Shown: positions 44,345 through 55,559, counted from the stretch's first letter. The stretch is DNA of 64,000 nucleotides from Melitaea cinxia (GCF_905220565.1 NC_059398.1:4983177-5047176); one strand, 5' to 3'. A program made the numbers and translations. The notes: a model not told the origin generated them from the sequence alone.

Positions 44345-44782
44345 AATATAAAATCAGAAATCTACCGTTCCAGCGGGGATCGAACCTGCATCTCCAACTT
44401 ACCTACCTACCTACCTCTAGCCAATAGCTAATGTGTGGGTAACACAAAAATAAAATCGTACAAATTAAAAATAGCTTGGTGTCGTCTCCTGTCAAAGATT
44501 TTCATTGTAATATGAAACTTTGAATAGTTACGGGTTTCTGTAAGGAACTCACTATAGGCGGCGCCACGGTCGCTTAGACTGAATATAAAAATCGTCATAT
44601 CAAAAATTTCGATCTAGCGGATACATAGTTCCGTAGCTTAATTGGCTAGAGCACCAACACAGTCAGTCGGAGATGCTGGTTCGATCCCGGCTGGAACGGT
44701 CGATTTTTTATATGATATTAAAAAATGTTTAGAATTTCCTAATGTGTGGGTAACACAAAAATAAAATTGTACAAATCATTCA
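44345..44782. repeat. Fold-back repeat with tRNA-like arms
   Basis: An arm of about 38 bp at 44361-44399 (CTACCGTTCCAGCGGGGATC, then GAACCTGCATCTCC) recurs inverted at 44665-44704 (GGAGATGCTGGTTCGATCCC, then GGCTGGAACGG). A direct repeat (TAATGTGTGGGTAACACAAA, then AATAAAA) lies at about 44428 and 44739. The right half contains a full tRNA-like cloverleaf. (CCTA)n is present at 44400-44414. Confidence 0.7.
44627..44699 (+). tRNA. tRNA-like sequence (possible SINE head)
   Basis: 73 nt that fold as a cloverleaf. The acceptor stem pairs 6 of 7 (AGTTCCG with TGGAACG), the D stem is GCTT/GAGC, the anticodon stem CCAAC/GTCGG pairs 4 of 5, and the T arm is GCTGG-TTCGATC-CCGGC. The A box TAGCTTAATTGG and B box GGTTCGATCCC are both good. 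Position 33 is C instead of the invariant U. The loop ACAGTCA gives AGT at the anticodon place, and the first acceptor pair is missing. These defects and the partial inverted copy nearby favour a mobile tRNA-derived unit over a working tRNA gene. Confidence 0.45.
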
Positions 44783-44784
44783 AA

Positions 44785-45740
44785 TAGATAAATAAGATAA
44801 GGTCAAAACAATCTCAAAAAACATTATTACATTGTTAAGCTGAACAAAGGGCGAATCTTTCTATAAACGAGTCATAATTTTTTTACTTCATTTTTACATT
44901 TTATTGCTCGCAATTAAAATATAATTAAGAATAAGTAAATGAAGGGATGAATTAGTGAATCCGGATTGAGCAATCAATGTCTGTAAATAAAACAATTCAA
45001 TCTCCGGGTTTAAATATGCTTTTCAGCGAATGGAACTCTAAATTAACTCGCTTAGAGAAAAACAAAAGACGGAATCGATTGCGGAATCGTTTTGACTCGA
45101 AGACTTCAATTTGTTCTCTAATTCGCACCTTGGTACTTAATAAGTACTAGTTAGCAACAAAATATCAGTTAAATACCACGTAACATTATCATACAACAAT
45201 ACATATTTTTATAGTTCGTTAGTTATCCCATTATCTATAGAGAATGCTCGTTCATTAGCGTGAAAATATTAAAACGTTAAGTACGTTCACACATTGCCTA
45301 TTTCCTGTAAATATATGTAAGTGAAATGCTCATACGTACCTGAAGAAATACGCATATTCGTGTGTTATGTTGCAAACAAAATGAGGTAATAAATCTGTTT
45401 TTCATTTCTATAATGATCTTCTGTGCCAATAAGTCATATAATCTGTGTTAAATATTAATATTACAACTGACTCAAATATTTTAAGGAAATCATCTTTGTT
45501 ACAACGACTAATACGAGTTAGAAATGTGTGTAATTTATGATAGGATCACATAATGTTGTTTAATGTACGTTAATTTAAGAAACCCCTGATCGGATTCCTT
45601 GTGATTAGATTATCTTTGCTAAAGGTATTATATTTATTTATAAAGTAATGTACGTTAAGAATAAATAATGACATCAACTGTGTGGGTTATATTGTCTTAA
45701 ATGACTGTGGCAAAACCAATCTATAAATACTTTGAGTAGG
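44785..45740. other. AT-rich non-coding stretch
   Basis: No supported feature. Confidence 0.5.
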
Positions 45741-45746
45741 AGCGTA

Positions 45747-46054
45747 CTGTGTGGCTACGGTACTAAAGAATATAGCCACCCCCTCTCTTCCCGTGGGTGT
45801 CGTAAGAGGCGACTAAGACGACTTGGAACTTAAAAAGCCGACCGATGGCGGGATAACCATCCAACTGCTGGCTTTGAAATACACAGGCCGAAGACGGGCA
45901 GCAGCGTCTTCGGTGTGACAAAGCCAGCCCTGCGGTCACCAACCCGCTTGCCAAGCGTGGTGACTATGGGCAAAACACATGAGTTCACGCTATTTTTGGA
46001 GTAAACTTGTGGAGGCTTATGTCCAGTAGTGGACTGTAAAGGCTGTAATGATGA
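45747..46054 (+). mobile_element. Short RTE-ends element, second complete copy
   Basis: It has the same order and the same joint as the copy at 19.5 kb: TGTGGCTACGGTACTAAAGA, CCGATGGCGGGATAACCATC, GCGTGGTGACTATGGG, then ATGAGTTCACGCTA, TGGAGGCTTATGTCCAGTAG and the tail GTAATGATGA. About 20 bp of the middle of the 5' part is missing (after AGAGGCGACTAAG). The GTGGCTA / TAGCCAC stem is intact. Confidence 0.8.
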
Positions 46055-46640
46055 GTAAGAGAATTGTTATTTTAACGTTTGGTCTAAGACCCTGTCTGTC
46101 TAAGGCATTGTTTAATGGATAAAAATATTTTTTATCTACTTCAGTATATAAAAAATAAATCGCAAAGGGGTTTACTGAAAAGTCACTTACCAAAGTGTGA
46201 AGCTAAGATGATGGTATAAAAGAACTAATGCTAGCAATTAAGATAGTCAAATATAGGTAACGGGCGATAGAAAATGATAGTTCATCACATAGTTATTATT
46301 ATCCTCTTTAAACGCAAACGATGGATGTGCGATCATAATTGTTTTCTTTTCCAGAGTACAAGTTTAATTATGGACGTAAAATTCTACGCTTGAAATAATG
46401 AGGTGGTTCCCAAATTTCAAAGTGAAATTTAAATTCAGTGAATATTTACAAATTTAATTTTGTTGAACATCATTCTTAAAATATAACAATTAATTGTGAA
46501 ACGAGAAAAAATAATTGTTAGAGGATTTTTAAGATTTTTCTTATATGTGATATGAAATACTTTGAATTAACATCGTTTAGTCTGAATTTGATGTTTGTAT
46601 TTTAAAAGGTATAAACAATATAGTCAGTCATGACTATATA
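46055..46640. other. AT-rich non-coding stretch
   Basis: Nothing recognisable. Confidence 0.5.
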
Positions 46641-46644
46641 TTTT

Positions 46645-47092
46645 TTAACCGACTTCAAAAAAGGAGGAGGCTACTCAATTCAACCGTATATATATATATA
46701 TATATATTTTTTTTTTTTTATTGTATGTTCGGGGATAACTTCGTCGTTTATGAACCGATTTAGATAATTCTTTTTGTTGGAAAGGAGACATTTTAAGTGT
46801 GGTACCATGATAAGTAAATCAGGATTTGATGATGGGATCCCAGACAAATCGAGGGAAACACTCGAAAATCCGCATAACTTTTTACTGGGTTTACCGATTT
46901 TGATGATTTTTAATATAATCGAAAGCCGATGTTTATCATGTAGTCACATTTAAATTTCATCGAGATCTGATTACAACTTTTGGAGTAATCTTTGATAATA
47001 GGTATTTACTTGACTATTTTTTCATCTACCTACGTTGTATTTACTTGTCAATGTAATTGAAGTCGGTTTTTTTTTCGTTTGCTGGCAAAATA
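46645..47092. repeat. TIR repeat family T, well-preserved copy
   Basis: It runs from TTAACCGACTTCAAAAAAGG through a (TA)n, TGTTCGGGGATAACTTCGTC, GGAAAGGAGACATTTTAAGT and CATCTACCTACGTTGTATTT to AATTGAAGTCGGTTTTTTTT and GCTGGC. The ends ACCGACTTCAA / TTGAAGTCGGT are inverted. It is in the opposite orientation to the copies at 39.1 and 61.8 kb. Confidence 0.8.
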
Positions 47093-47094
47093 AT

Positions 47095-48778
47095 TATTAT
47101 TTCTGATAAATAGATCATAGAGAAAAAAGATAAAAATTATGTAGCTCAAGCTCCTTCCTTTTATAAGTATAAGTAATAATGATATCTCAATAATTTTTGA
47201 TGTTGAAGTGCTCGAACCGTCAATTTTATTTCCAATACCGCTGACATAAACTGACTGAATTCGAAATCCATAAGTGAAGCAAATCATTTGCTTTCCCAAT
47301 AGAACTGATCAAAACCTAGGATGTTAGTCAAGTCACGCGCGAATGATAGACGTGGGCGACGTTTGGGACATAAAACTTTTGTAACTCGGTACTAATCTCT
47401 AATTCGCAGCTATTGTTAAATCGTTACTTGGAGAGTATATTATTTTTAAAATATGTAATTAATAGAAATCAAATTAAAGCTATATTTAAAGATGTAAGAA
47501 ATTTTTAATTATTTATTGGTAAAGATACCAATGTACCGTTTTGCGCCTTTTAAATTAAGTTTCAAATTAAATAGAACAAGAAAATAATAATAAAAAATAT
47601 AGCTTCACAAAAGCTTGGTAAAATAATATAAAGTGTTTAAATGCGTACAAATCAAACGCTAATATATAACTTTGATTTAATAAATAGGATGAAAAGAAAT
47701 ATAATAACATCATATAGAATCATCATTAGCATGATGTAAAAAAAATAAGTGATAAATTTTGTGGTTTTGTTGGATACTACGACAATTTTGTTTACAGTAT
47801 CTAAAAAATAAAAATAAAACAATAAAAAAACGCGAGGTAAATATCTCTAACTATAGTTTTGCTGTTAATAATAAAAGAGCTTTAAGACAATTCATTTCCT
47901 AGGGATACATTTTATTAATAAAGAAGACTCAGTAATATGAGCGCTTTCACACTTTGTTAAGCTAAAATTTTGTAATTTTCTCTATTGTTAAGTAAATAAT
48001 AAGCTGTCACCTGCAGTTTAAGCTACGTTAGTTTAAAAGGTTGACGTTTTAGTTAAATTTTTATTGTGTGGCTTTTGAGTATGCCGGACTAGCATGAATT
48101 TTTCTTTAAGAACAAGCTATCTCGGCGGTCTTTAAACTGCCACATTTTCTAATCTTTTATAAAAACTCTGTTCTGAACTCCTGGCAATAAAGAAAAAGTA
48201 AAAGCTTTATCTAATTTTGTTCGGTTGTCAGACAAAAGTTATGCGCGTAAATACTTTTCACCGCTTTATTTTTATTTATATACAGAAATGGTTACAACAT
48301 TGGCACATGGCAGACTTTTTTTTTCTACATACCTGAATAAGAAAGATAATTATACAACACATCTTTACGAAAATTCCGTGGGCGGCGCATGAAATTTCGC
48401 ACATTGATAGTTTATATAGAGAAGGAGTGCAGAATATTAATATTTTTCTTTAGATTATGCATAAAAGTATAAATAAAAGTAATCAATAAAAAATAATTAC
48501 ACACACTACCATGTATTTGATACACACGCTTATTGTAAAAGTCTGTGGTTAAATTATCGTCGAGCTTTGACCCGTGAAAAACCACTAGTATTATGTAATT
48601 AGGCAATTAGCGATATCTAACAATATTTTCAGCTTTATCTTCACATTGTATTGTAATGGAAATTATTGTTGTATTTGCATTTTATGGTGAACTACCAATA
48701 CTGTTAAAATTATTAAAATAATAGTAGTGGCAAAAGGAAACAGATAAAATAATTACGTAGTTAAATAGCATAATAAAA
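47095..48778. other. AT-rich non-coding stretch
   Basis: No gene or element boundary recognised. Confidence 0.5.
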
Positions 48779-48780
48779 TA

Positions 48781-49089
48781 AAGTAATACCCCGGACTTAC
48801 GCGATAGGTGGGACTGAGCGCTATCCGCGTAAGTTGAATTCGCATAAGTCGGGGTACAGTTTTGCGGGGTACTTTTCGTAATTGATCTGACTGTCGATTC
48901 CCAAAAAACACAAAATCGTAACTTATGTACCTACGCGCCGATTCCGCACTACACGTCTGTGCCTGTTGTAAACTGAACGAATAATAATGCGGGTGGGGGG
49001 AGTCAAACAAAAAACGAATAGACGAGAAAATTAAATCGCGTAACTCCGAATTCGCGTAAGTCGAGGTAGCGTAAGTCGGGATATTACTG
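48781..49089. mobile_element. pogo/Tigger-type MITE
   Basis: A 309-bp element flanked by TA (48779-48780 and 49090-49091). The ends are inverted: AAGTAATACCCCGGACTTAC at the left and, read inward from the right, CAGTAATATCCCGACTTACG. Internal GCGTAAGTCG / CGACTTACGC blocks repeat near both ends (subterminal repeats). TA targets and CAGTAAT-type termini fit the pogo/Tigger group. It has no transposase. Confidence 0.75.
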
Positions 49090-49094
49090 TATAC

Positions 49095-49385
49095 GACTAG
49101 GGTGGCAAACCAGCATTTGGCCCACCAGATGCTAAGCTGTTTTCGCGGTCTATAGACACTAGCAACATCAGAAGCATCGCAGCAATGCGCTACCAACCCT
49201 ACCTCTGATCCTCTCCTAGGAGCTCTGGTACCTTACTCACCACAGGAACACAATATTATTTGATAGCAGTATTAATTAGATGTGATCTTCTGTACGGTAA
49301 AAGCGCATCCCCAAATGAGCTGCTCCAAATTTGATCAGGATATGTCCCGTTGTGCCCTGCCTCAGTAAATCTTGGAAGAAATAAC
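49095..49385 (-). repeat. Dispersed repeat family D, long copy
   Basis: It contains CATCAGAAGCATCGCAGCAA, TAGGAGCTCTGGTACCTTAC, TCACCACAGGAACACAATAT and TTGTGCCCTGCCTCAG. The copy starts directly after the pogo-type MITE. Confidence 0.7.
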
Positions 49386-49389
49386 TTCT

Positions 49390-50795
49390 TTCTTAACACT
49401 TAAACATATACTCTACGTACACCTCGGATATTTCGATAACATCACGATGTTTTCTATACTTTCGAGTACAAGATGAATTTTAAGCAAAGCGTTTGAATAT
49501 TATGCAGTAATTCTAACCCAGATTTAAGGATTTTTTGCGTTGGTATAGCTTTTGTAGCATTGTATCCAAAATATTGACAAGTTGTCAATACTATATCGTG
49601 ATGTGTCGGTTAGGTTTTTATCTTTAATAATAATAAATAATAGTTTAATAAAAACAAAAAACACGCTTTTATAAAAAAAAAATGTTATCAAATTAGTGTT
49701 TTGTTATCGGTTCTCGATAAGTCTACTAAGTTTAAATTAATTCTGAACGTTTGAAGTGGGTCAAAATGAGGTCCAAAGCAGTCGGTTACAAGCATACAAA
49801 CATACAGGTGAAGCTAATAAAAAGCGTGTAAAAATAAGTTATTTATAATCATACTCCGAGCAGGATTACACCTACTAACAGGAGTAGAATTTCTATTTTT
49901 TTTTTGAGATGGTATCATAATTTTGATAACTTAATTTTAAATAACACATATAATTTTTATTTGTTTCTCATCTTACATTACTTTTATGACTGGAAATCTA
50001 CCTTTTAAATAAATATTTATCACTATAACAAAATTCAAGTACCAGTAACAGGAATAATAGTAATTAACGAAATATAATACTTTTTGAAAAGTTATCAAGT
50101 CGTAGACAGAGTAAATAGTGTCATTTCACTCGCTTTCGAGGCGAGGTTGACAAAACGAACACTACCTATTCAACTGTCTATATAGAGTTGTTGTTTGTAT
50201 GGCTATTTATATGGATGAAAGGTTGTTATTCTTTTTTGCAACTAATAATAAGCCAACAGATATGAAAATTTGAATGCAAACACATTGTATTGTTAATGAT
50301 TGTATTTTTTTAGAGTGGTTCGCACAATTATCCTTAAATATGTTTCATTGTGTCTTTGAATGAACTTCGAATAAAAATAGTGAATTCCAACGAGCTTAAT
50401 AGCATTATTTTAGTAAAAAATTAAGCATATCACATGTCACCGTCAAATTAGGCTTTATTTTATACCTGTTCACTATTTATCTCAAAATTTCAAAAGATAT
50501 ATTGTAGAAAATGGAATGAGTCTACGATGCGCAGCTAGTTATACAATATTAACGTCTAAAAACTACTTACTATAATTTAATGTGAAATGAATTTTATTTA
50601 TGATTTGTGCTCTTTTTTTGAGTTTTTGATGTTGATTAATTTATTATAGCTTATCACTTTACTTTTTTACTTTGAAGTGCTTTTATGAAATAATAATTGG
50701 TGGAAACGAATTACGGATTTTGTAAAATTAATTTGTGTATTGCAGAATTAATTCGTGTGTTTTGTAAATAAATAAAAGTCAGCGACTCCAATCGG
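49390..50795. other. AT-rich non-coding stretch
   Basis: No supported feature. Confidence 0.5.
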
Positions 50796-50799
50796 GTGT

Positions 50800-50960
50800 A
50801 ATTCTGTGTAGGGGAAATATCACCCATAAAAAAACAAACGCCCAGACTACGACGAGTTTCTTAATGGCTAATATAAATATTTACCAAATGTGGGAATCGA
50901 ATTTGTGATAGCTATAGTATACCAGCTACTTTCTGTGGTAATTGAACCAACCCATAATGC
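50800..50960 (-). repeat. SINE family 2, decayed head-body fragment
   Basis: The minus strand keeps CACAAATTCGATTCCCACAT (decayed B box), ATATTAGCCATTAAGAAAC and TCGTCGTAGTCTGGGCGTTT. These correspond to the family-2 blocks GGTTCGATCCCC, TGGCCAT and CCGTGGTCTGGGTGTTT. Confidence 0.5.
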
Positions 50961-51565
50961 ATCGCTATACACATCATTAAAAAAAAATCGTCAAACTGTT
51001 TTGGTATATTAATTAAAAAGGCTTAAAAACTTCAACCGCACGCTGGTTAACTCTTGTGTGTACGATCATGTTGTGTTTGCAATTGTAATCATTTCTATGT
51101 GAAGTGGCATTTACTTACAGCGAAATTGCAACGCGCATTGCATTGTTGTATTTTTAATGAGGGAGGTTGTTTTCATTAACTTTAAATCGTGAACAATTTT
51201 CAGGTATGATTATTTTCGACATGCATTTTAAATTTATGTTTTATTTTACATTAATGAATATTTTGGTATAGTAGACGTTTTCATAAACTAAATTTTTGTA
51301 GGTAAAATAGATTTGACGACTAATAAATGAATATACAGTTGGTATCAACAACGGTTGTACAACCATTAATCATTTTTAACATTCATAGAAGTCAGGACGT
51401 GGTAAAATTCTTTGTTTTGTCTACTTTCACATAGAAAACAACGAATGATATGACAATATTTACTTTAACTACAACTTGTAACTATTATTTTATTTCCTAT
51501 ATCTTTTCGTAGTACATTTCGTAATTATGGACTGTATTCATTTAGTGATTTCTTTATTAAAAATG
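50961..51565. other. AT-rich non-coding stretch
   Basis: No supported feature. Confidence 0.5.
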
Positions 51566-51566
51566 A

Positions 51567-51820
51567 GAACCACGTTGACGCAACGGTCCCAGCACTGGTT
51601 TGTGGCTGTTGCGTTGGCGGTTTCATGTTCGAGCCCCGCACGTAACAAACATTTGGATTGGCCATAAAGATGCCGTGGTCTGGGTATTTGTGCAGTCCTA
51701 GTGGGTCTCCCCATCGTGCCTCGGAGAACACGTTAAGCCGTCGGTCCTGTTTGTTATCATGTAGATCGCTATCAGCGATCGTTACTCATAGTAGGGAATA
51801 TATCCACCAACCCGCCTATA
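51567..51820 (+). repeat. SINE family 2, 3'-truncated copy
   Basis: It has head CCACGTTGACGCAACGGTCC, the decayed B box ATGTTCGAGCCCCGC, then GCCGTGGTCTGGGTATTTGT, GTGGGTCTCCCCATCGTG and CACGTTAAGCCGTCGGTCCT. It ends at CCACCAACCCGCC, about 100 bp before the usual 3' end. Confidence 0.75.
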
Positions 51821-51919
51821 AAAAAAAGAAAAACTGACCTTTGTTAATGTCATAAAAATTCATTTCATTAAAATTCATTTTGTGCCCGAGGAATATATCA
51901 TGAGGTAATCGACATACCT

Positions 51920-51972
51920 TTTTTTTTTTGTTTTTTTTTTTTTGTTTTTTTTTTTTTTTTTTTTTTTTTTTT
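51920..51972 (-). other. LINE poly-A tail (seen as poly-T)
   Basis: About 50 T with three G interruptions, between the target duplication and the R1 3' UTR. Confidence 0.9.
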
Positions 51973-52216
51973 ACGTGGGGAAAATCCATCATGGATACCC
52001 TCCAGCGCGGGGGCGCCAGAGGGTTATGTCAGACTCCTACTGACTAAAAACCACCACGTTTTAGCAGTCATCCGCCTGGGTGGGGCGAGAGGGGTCGCGC
52101 TAGCATTCGCCACCTCGCCTCAGCGGTAGGCCCGGACAAAGCTTCCGGGCCCCGGCATAATGCTGGGGTGGCCTCGCTCACAACAAGGCCACCCCTCAGA
52201 CGTATGGGGTCGTGTC

Positions 52217-52481
52217 GTCCGGCCGGCCGAAGTCCCCCGACTATCGGCCGCCGACCCCACTATTACGAGGGGGGGAGGAGGTGGGCAAACCGCCTTCTCC
52301 TTGCCCCCGTACGTCTGCGCCGGAATGGGTCTTCCTCTCTGGCCCGCTCCGCGGTCTCCTTCTGTGTCATTACCTCTTCGCAGAAGGAGACCACCGCCTG
52401 CCACGATCTCTCGCTGTCAAGCATGGCCTTTACGACACTCAGCAGCGAGAGATCCCGTCCGAGAACCGCTGAAAGCGTGCG
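52217..52481 (-). repeat. R1 segment, first copy of internal duplication
   Basis: 265 bp that appear identical, by eye, to 53023-53287. It contains the last part of the R1 coding end (a stop equivalent to 53069 falls near 52263) and the start of the 3' UTR. Confidence 0.9.
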
Positions 52482-53016
52482 GTTTGTAATGACCCTGCTT
52501 TATGCTCTGGGGATTGTGGGTTCGATTCCTACCACAGACTGGGTGTAATGTATATTTATTTATATATGTACTATTTTTATATACGTTTCTGCACGGCTAT
52601 CTGTGTTTTTTTTCTTTTTTCTGCTTAATAATTTATTCATTTTAGTTTCGAAGATGGTCTTTCAGCACTAGCTTTATAACTATATTAGTTTTCTACCGCC
52701 ACCTAAGTACCATGACAAAAAATGATGTAACCAATGTATATGTAGTCTTTCGACTGATATTGGAAGCTTCTTTTCTATATTTGCAAGGCACGGGCGTAGG
52801 TTATACTCGCACTCTTTACAATACTATGTATGTAGTACTTAAAATGATTATAACAAAATTGTAATGCGATCCGATCCAATCTATCGTGTGGCATAGGAAG
52901 TAACTCAGAGCAGTGCCTAGGACTTGCGACCCAGGTGTAGGTTTAAGGAGGCCTCCTTTGGGATGCGCATCAACGCTCACCTTCACTGCTCGAGTTATAC
53001 GTCCCGCCTAGCCACA
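52479..53016 (+). repeat. Copy A of a 538-bp duplicated flank, with a SINE family 1 head
   Basis: It matches 53893-54430 with one difference noticed (GATGTAACC here, GATGCAACC there). It starts inside a family-1 SINE (TTTGTAATGACCCTGCTTTA, B box GGTTCGATTCC) and so lacks the first bases of the SINE. The left joint shares GCG with both partners. Confidence 0.9.
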
Positions 53017-53022
53017 CTAGGG

Positions 53023-53287
53023 GTCCGGCCGGCCGAAGTCCCCCGACTATCGGCCGCCGACCCCACTATTACGAGGGGGGGAGGAGGTGGGCAAACCGCC
53101 TTCTCCTTGCCCCCGTACGTCTGCGCCGGAATGGGTCTTCCTCTCTGGCCCGCTCCGCGGTCTCCTTCTGTGTCATTACCTCTTCGCAGAAGGAGACCAC
53201 CGCCTGCCACGATCTCTCGCTGTCAAGCATGGCCTTTACGACACTCAGCAGCGAGAGATCCCGTCCGAGAACCGCTGAAAGCGTGCG
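53023..53287 (-). repeat. R1 segment, second copy of internal duplication
   Basis: Offset by exactly 806 bp from the first copy. It is continuous with the rest of the R1 coding end to the right, so this is the original arrangement. Confidence 0.9.
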
Positions 53288-53652
53288 CCGCTGCGGTTCC
53301 CAAGTGGCGCACGCCTCCAGCGTGTGGAGCGCCGTATCTTCTGGCGCTCCACACTCGTGGCAGGCTGGAGTCGCCTCCCGTCTCGCTATTTGGTGCAGGT
53401 ACTTACCGAAGCACCCATGTCCGGAAAGCACCTGCACCAGACGGAAGGTCAGCGGCCCGAACCGCCGCCTCACCCACTTCCGGAGGACCGGCTTCACTGC
53501 GTCCACCGTCCACTGCCCGGGGACTGGCGAAGCCAAGTCCTCCGTCCACCGCCGCAACAGGGTGTCCTGCGCCAGCCTCTGCATGCGTGCGAGCTCCTCC
53601 CACGTAGGAGACTCCCCTCGGGATCTCCTCGCCGCCACAAAATGATATGTTT
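53069..53652 (-). pseudogene. R1-clade ORF2 C-terminal fragment
   Basis: About 190 residues remain, starting at the truncation point (FVAARRSRG). The frame carries FRLVQVLSGHGCFGKYLHQI, then the CCHC zinc motif CHECGAPEDTALHTLEACATW, AVLGRDLSLLSVVKAML, SFCEEVMTQKE and a basic end (RRRRTGARRRRF). This is the region after the reverse transcriptase in R1-type elements of Lepidoptera, where the zinc motif is conserved. There is no stop in the fragment. The open frame runs on into the host flank at 53788, but that part is not element sequence. It has no RT or endonuclease and so is not functional. Confidence 0.8.
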
Positions 53653-53878
53653 TAATCGACATACCTACGTCAAGACTAATATTACGGAATAGTATAATAA
53701 CATAATAGTTTAATGTTAACAAGATATTTATTAATACATTTTTTTCTCGAAGTTTTCTGTTACGCAAAACTATCAATGACATCAACAAAGATTAAGGTTA
53801 CGTAGCCTGTTTGATCTCATAGAGTTCTTAAACAGGTTTTTATATTTTAAATAAATTTATTCATTAAACATTATTTTG

Positions 53879-54020
53879 ACTAGCTCATTAGCGCGGTTTG
53901 TAATGACCCTGCTTTATGCTCTGGGGATTGTGGGTTCGATTCCTACCACAGACTGGGTGTAATGTATATTTATTTATATATGTACTATTTTTATATACGT
54001 TTCTGCACGGCTATCTGTGT
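53879..54020 (+). repeat. SINE family 1 copy (original of the duplicated flank)
   Basis: The full head GACTAGCTCATTAGCGCGGT and TTTGTAATGACCCTGCTTTA is followed by the B box GGTTCGATTCC, then CACAGACTGGGTGTAATGTA and the AT-rich tail. Confidence 0.8.
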
Positions 54021-54430
54021 TTTTTTTCTTTTTTCTGCTTAATAATTTATTCATTTTAGTTTCGAAGATGGTCTTTCAGCACTAGCTTTATAACTATATT
54101 AGTTTTCTACCGCCACCTAAGTACCATGACAAAAAATGATGCAACCAATGTATATGTAGTCTTTCGACTGATATTGGAAGCTTCTTTTCTATATTTGCAA
54201 GGCACGGGCGTAGGTTATACTCGCACTCTTTACAATACTATGTATGTAGTACTTAAAATGATTATAACAAAATTGTAATGCGATCCGATCCAATCTATCG
54301 TGTGGCATAGGAAGTAACTCAGAGCAGTGCCTAGGACTTGCGACCCAGGTGTAGGTTTAAGGAGGCCTCCTTTGGGATGCGCATCAACGCTCACCTTCAC
54401 TGCTCGAGTTATACGTCCCGCCTAGCCACA
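53893..54430 (+). repeat. Copy B of the 538-bp duplicated flank
   Basis: It is offset by 1414 bp from copy A. Its left side continues into a complete SINE head and its right side into unrelated DNA (TTAATCGTAATAG), so this is taken as the source. Confidence 0.9.
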
Positions 54431-55555
54431 TTAATCGTAATAGATAACAATTAATTCGTTTGCACAAATTAATTATTGAACGAGTCTAGGTTAAGCTACT
54501 AGCAGGATACGACAAGTGTATCGTGCCAAGCCAGAGCCAAGACTGCCTTAGCGGCGGTTGCACCGTTCGTTTCGTACACGTCAGAAATAACTCGAGTAAT
54601 ATAATAAATGAGGGTAGATGACTATCGAACGATGTGCTAGGTGGCGCGATCGTTGCATCTGTTGTTTATAATTTCTTTTCTAATTGCGTATGAGAGTACT
54701 AGTGTTGACATATATATTTCGTGTGTCCGTAGTGTGTTGAATTACACATATATTTTCAACTAGAAACAATAATTTTACAAATATATTTTCAACTAGAAAT
54801 AATAATTGTACCCTCAAAATGAACTAAAATGTGTTTAAGCGTGTTAAAAAACATCGTGTTCCACAAAATGGAACAAATTTTATCATAATGTTTAATAATG
54901 GTATATTTTAATTGATATTAAAATTATCATTAATGTCTAGAAACATTGTTTCGACTATTATTTTAAAAATTAATTTATATTTTAAAACAAGCTTTACCTG
55001 CAACTTCATTTGTTAATATTTATTGACGTTATAATGTTTGCTGATGTATTGATTATAACTTTGGAGTAACTGACGTCTAGTTTCATTTTGAAATTAACGA
55101 AAATATTAGTCGTGGGGGGTTTTGAGTATAAGTTATTAGCTATTTAGTAATTTAATGTATAAAGTGCAACATACAAATTACTGCGTTAATAAATCGATGT
55201 AATAGTTCTCCTTTGTTCACAACAACATATACAAATTTAAGTCACTCTTCTCTGTCTGTCATTATCTGTTTTATAACTGATACTTTTTGTATAATTAATT
55301 CATAAGATTTTTGTTTCTTTTCATCTATTGTTATTTCAATCTTTTTTCAAATTAGTTAATATGTAATTGTATCAATATATATTCTATATATATTCAGTAT
55401 ATAAGTATAATAAAGTATGGAATGTAATTTTATAGAAAAGTCTGGGTTTTATACTAAAATGAATTTATCTTCATTAGTTTATGGCAATAATAAATCAGAC
55501 ACAAAAACCACTTTTAACAAAATTCATATGTATGTATACACGTTACATATACTAA
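54431..55555. other. AT-rich non-coding stretch
   Basis: A short local duplication occurs at about 54748-54800 (ATATATTTTCAACTAGAAA twice). No gene seen. Confidence 0.5.
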
Positions 55556-55559
55556 AATA

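Larger units (their letters stand above)
51920..53652 (-). mobile_element. R1-clade LINE, 5'-truncated, internally rearranged
   Basis: Target duplications TAATCGACATACCT lie at 51906-51919 and 53653-53666. Next to the first is the poly-T (51920-51972), which is the poly-A tail of a minus-strand element. Then come the 3' UTR (ACGTGGGGAAAATCCATCAT in plus orientation) and the C-terminal coding end. The insertion is interrupted. A 538-bp block copied from the right flank (52479-53016), a 6-bp filler (53017-53022) and a repeat of 265 bp of the element itself (53023-53287) sit in the middle. The target duplication shows that the outer boundaries are those of one retrotransposition event. Confidence 0.85.

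Noticed and set aside
44627..44699. Functional tRNA-Thr(AGT) gene
   Set aside because: C instead of U at position 33, a missing first acceptor pair and a mispair in the anticodon stem. Kept only as a tRNA-like sequence.
48753..49196. 147-codon minus-strand ORF
   Set aside because: It runs through a pogo-type MITE and a dispersed repeat and so cannot be one gene.
52924..53607. 227-codon plus-strand ORF, proline/arginine-rich
   Set aside because: It is the antisense shadow of the GC-rich R1 coding end and crosses the duplication joint. It has no family motif.
53653..53788. N-terminal extension of the R1 open frame (MLMSLIVLRNRK...)
   Set aside because: It lies beyond the target duplication, in host flank. 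The open frame is accidental.
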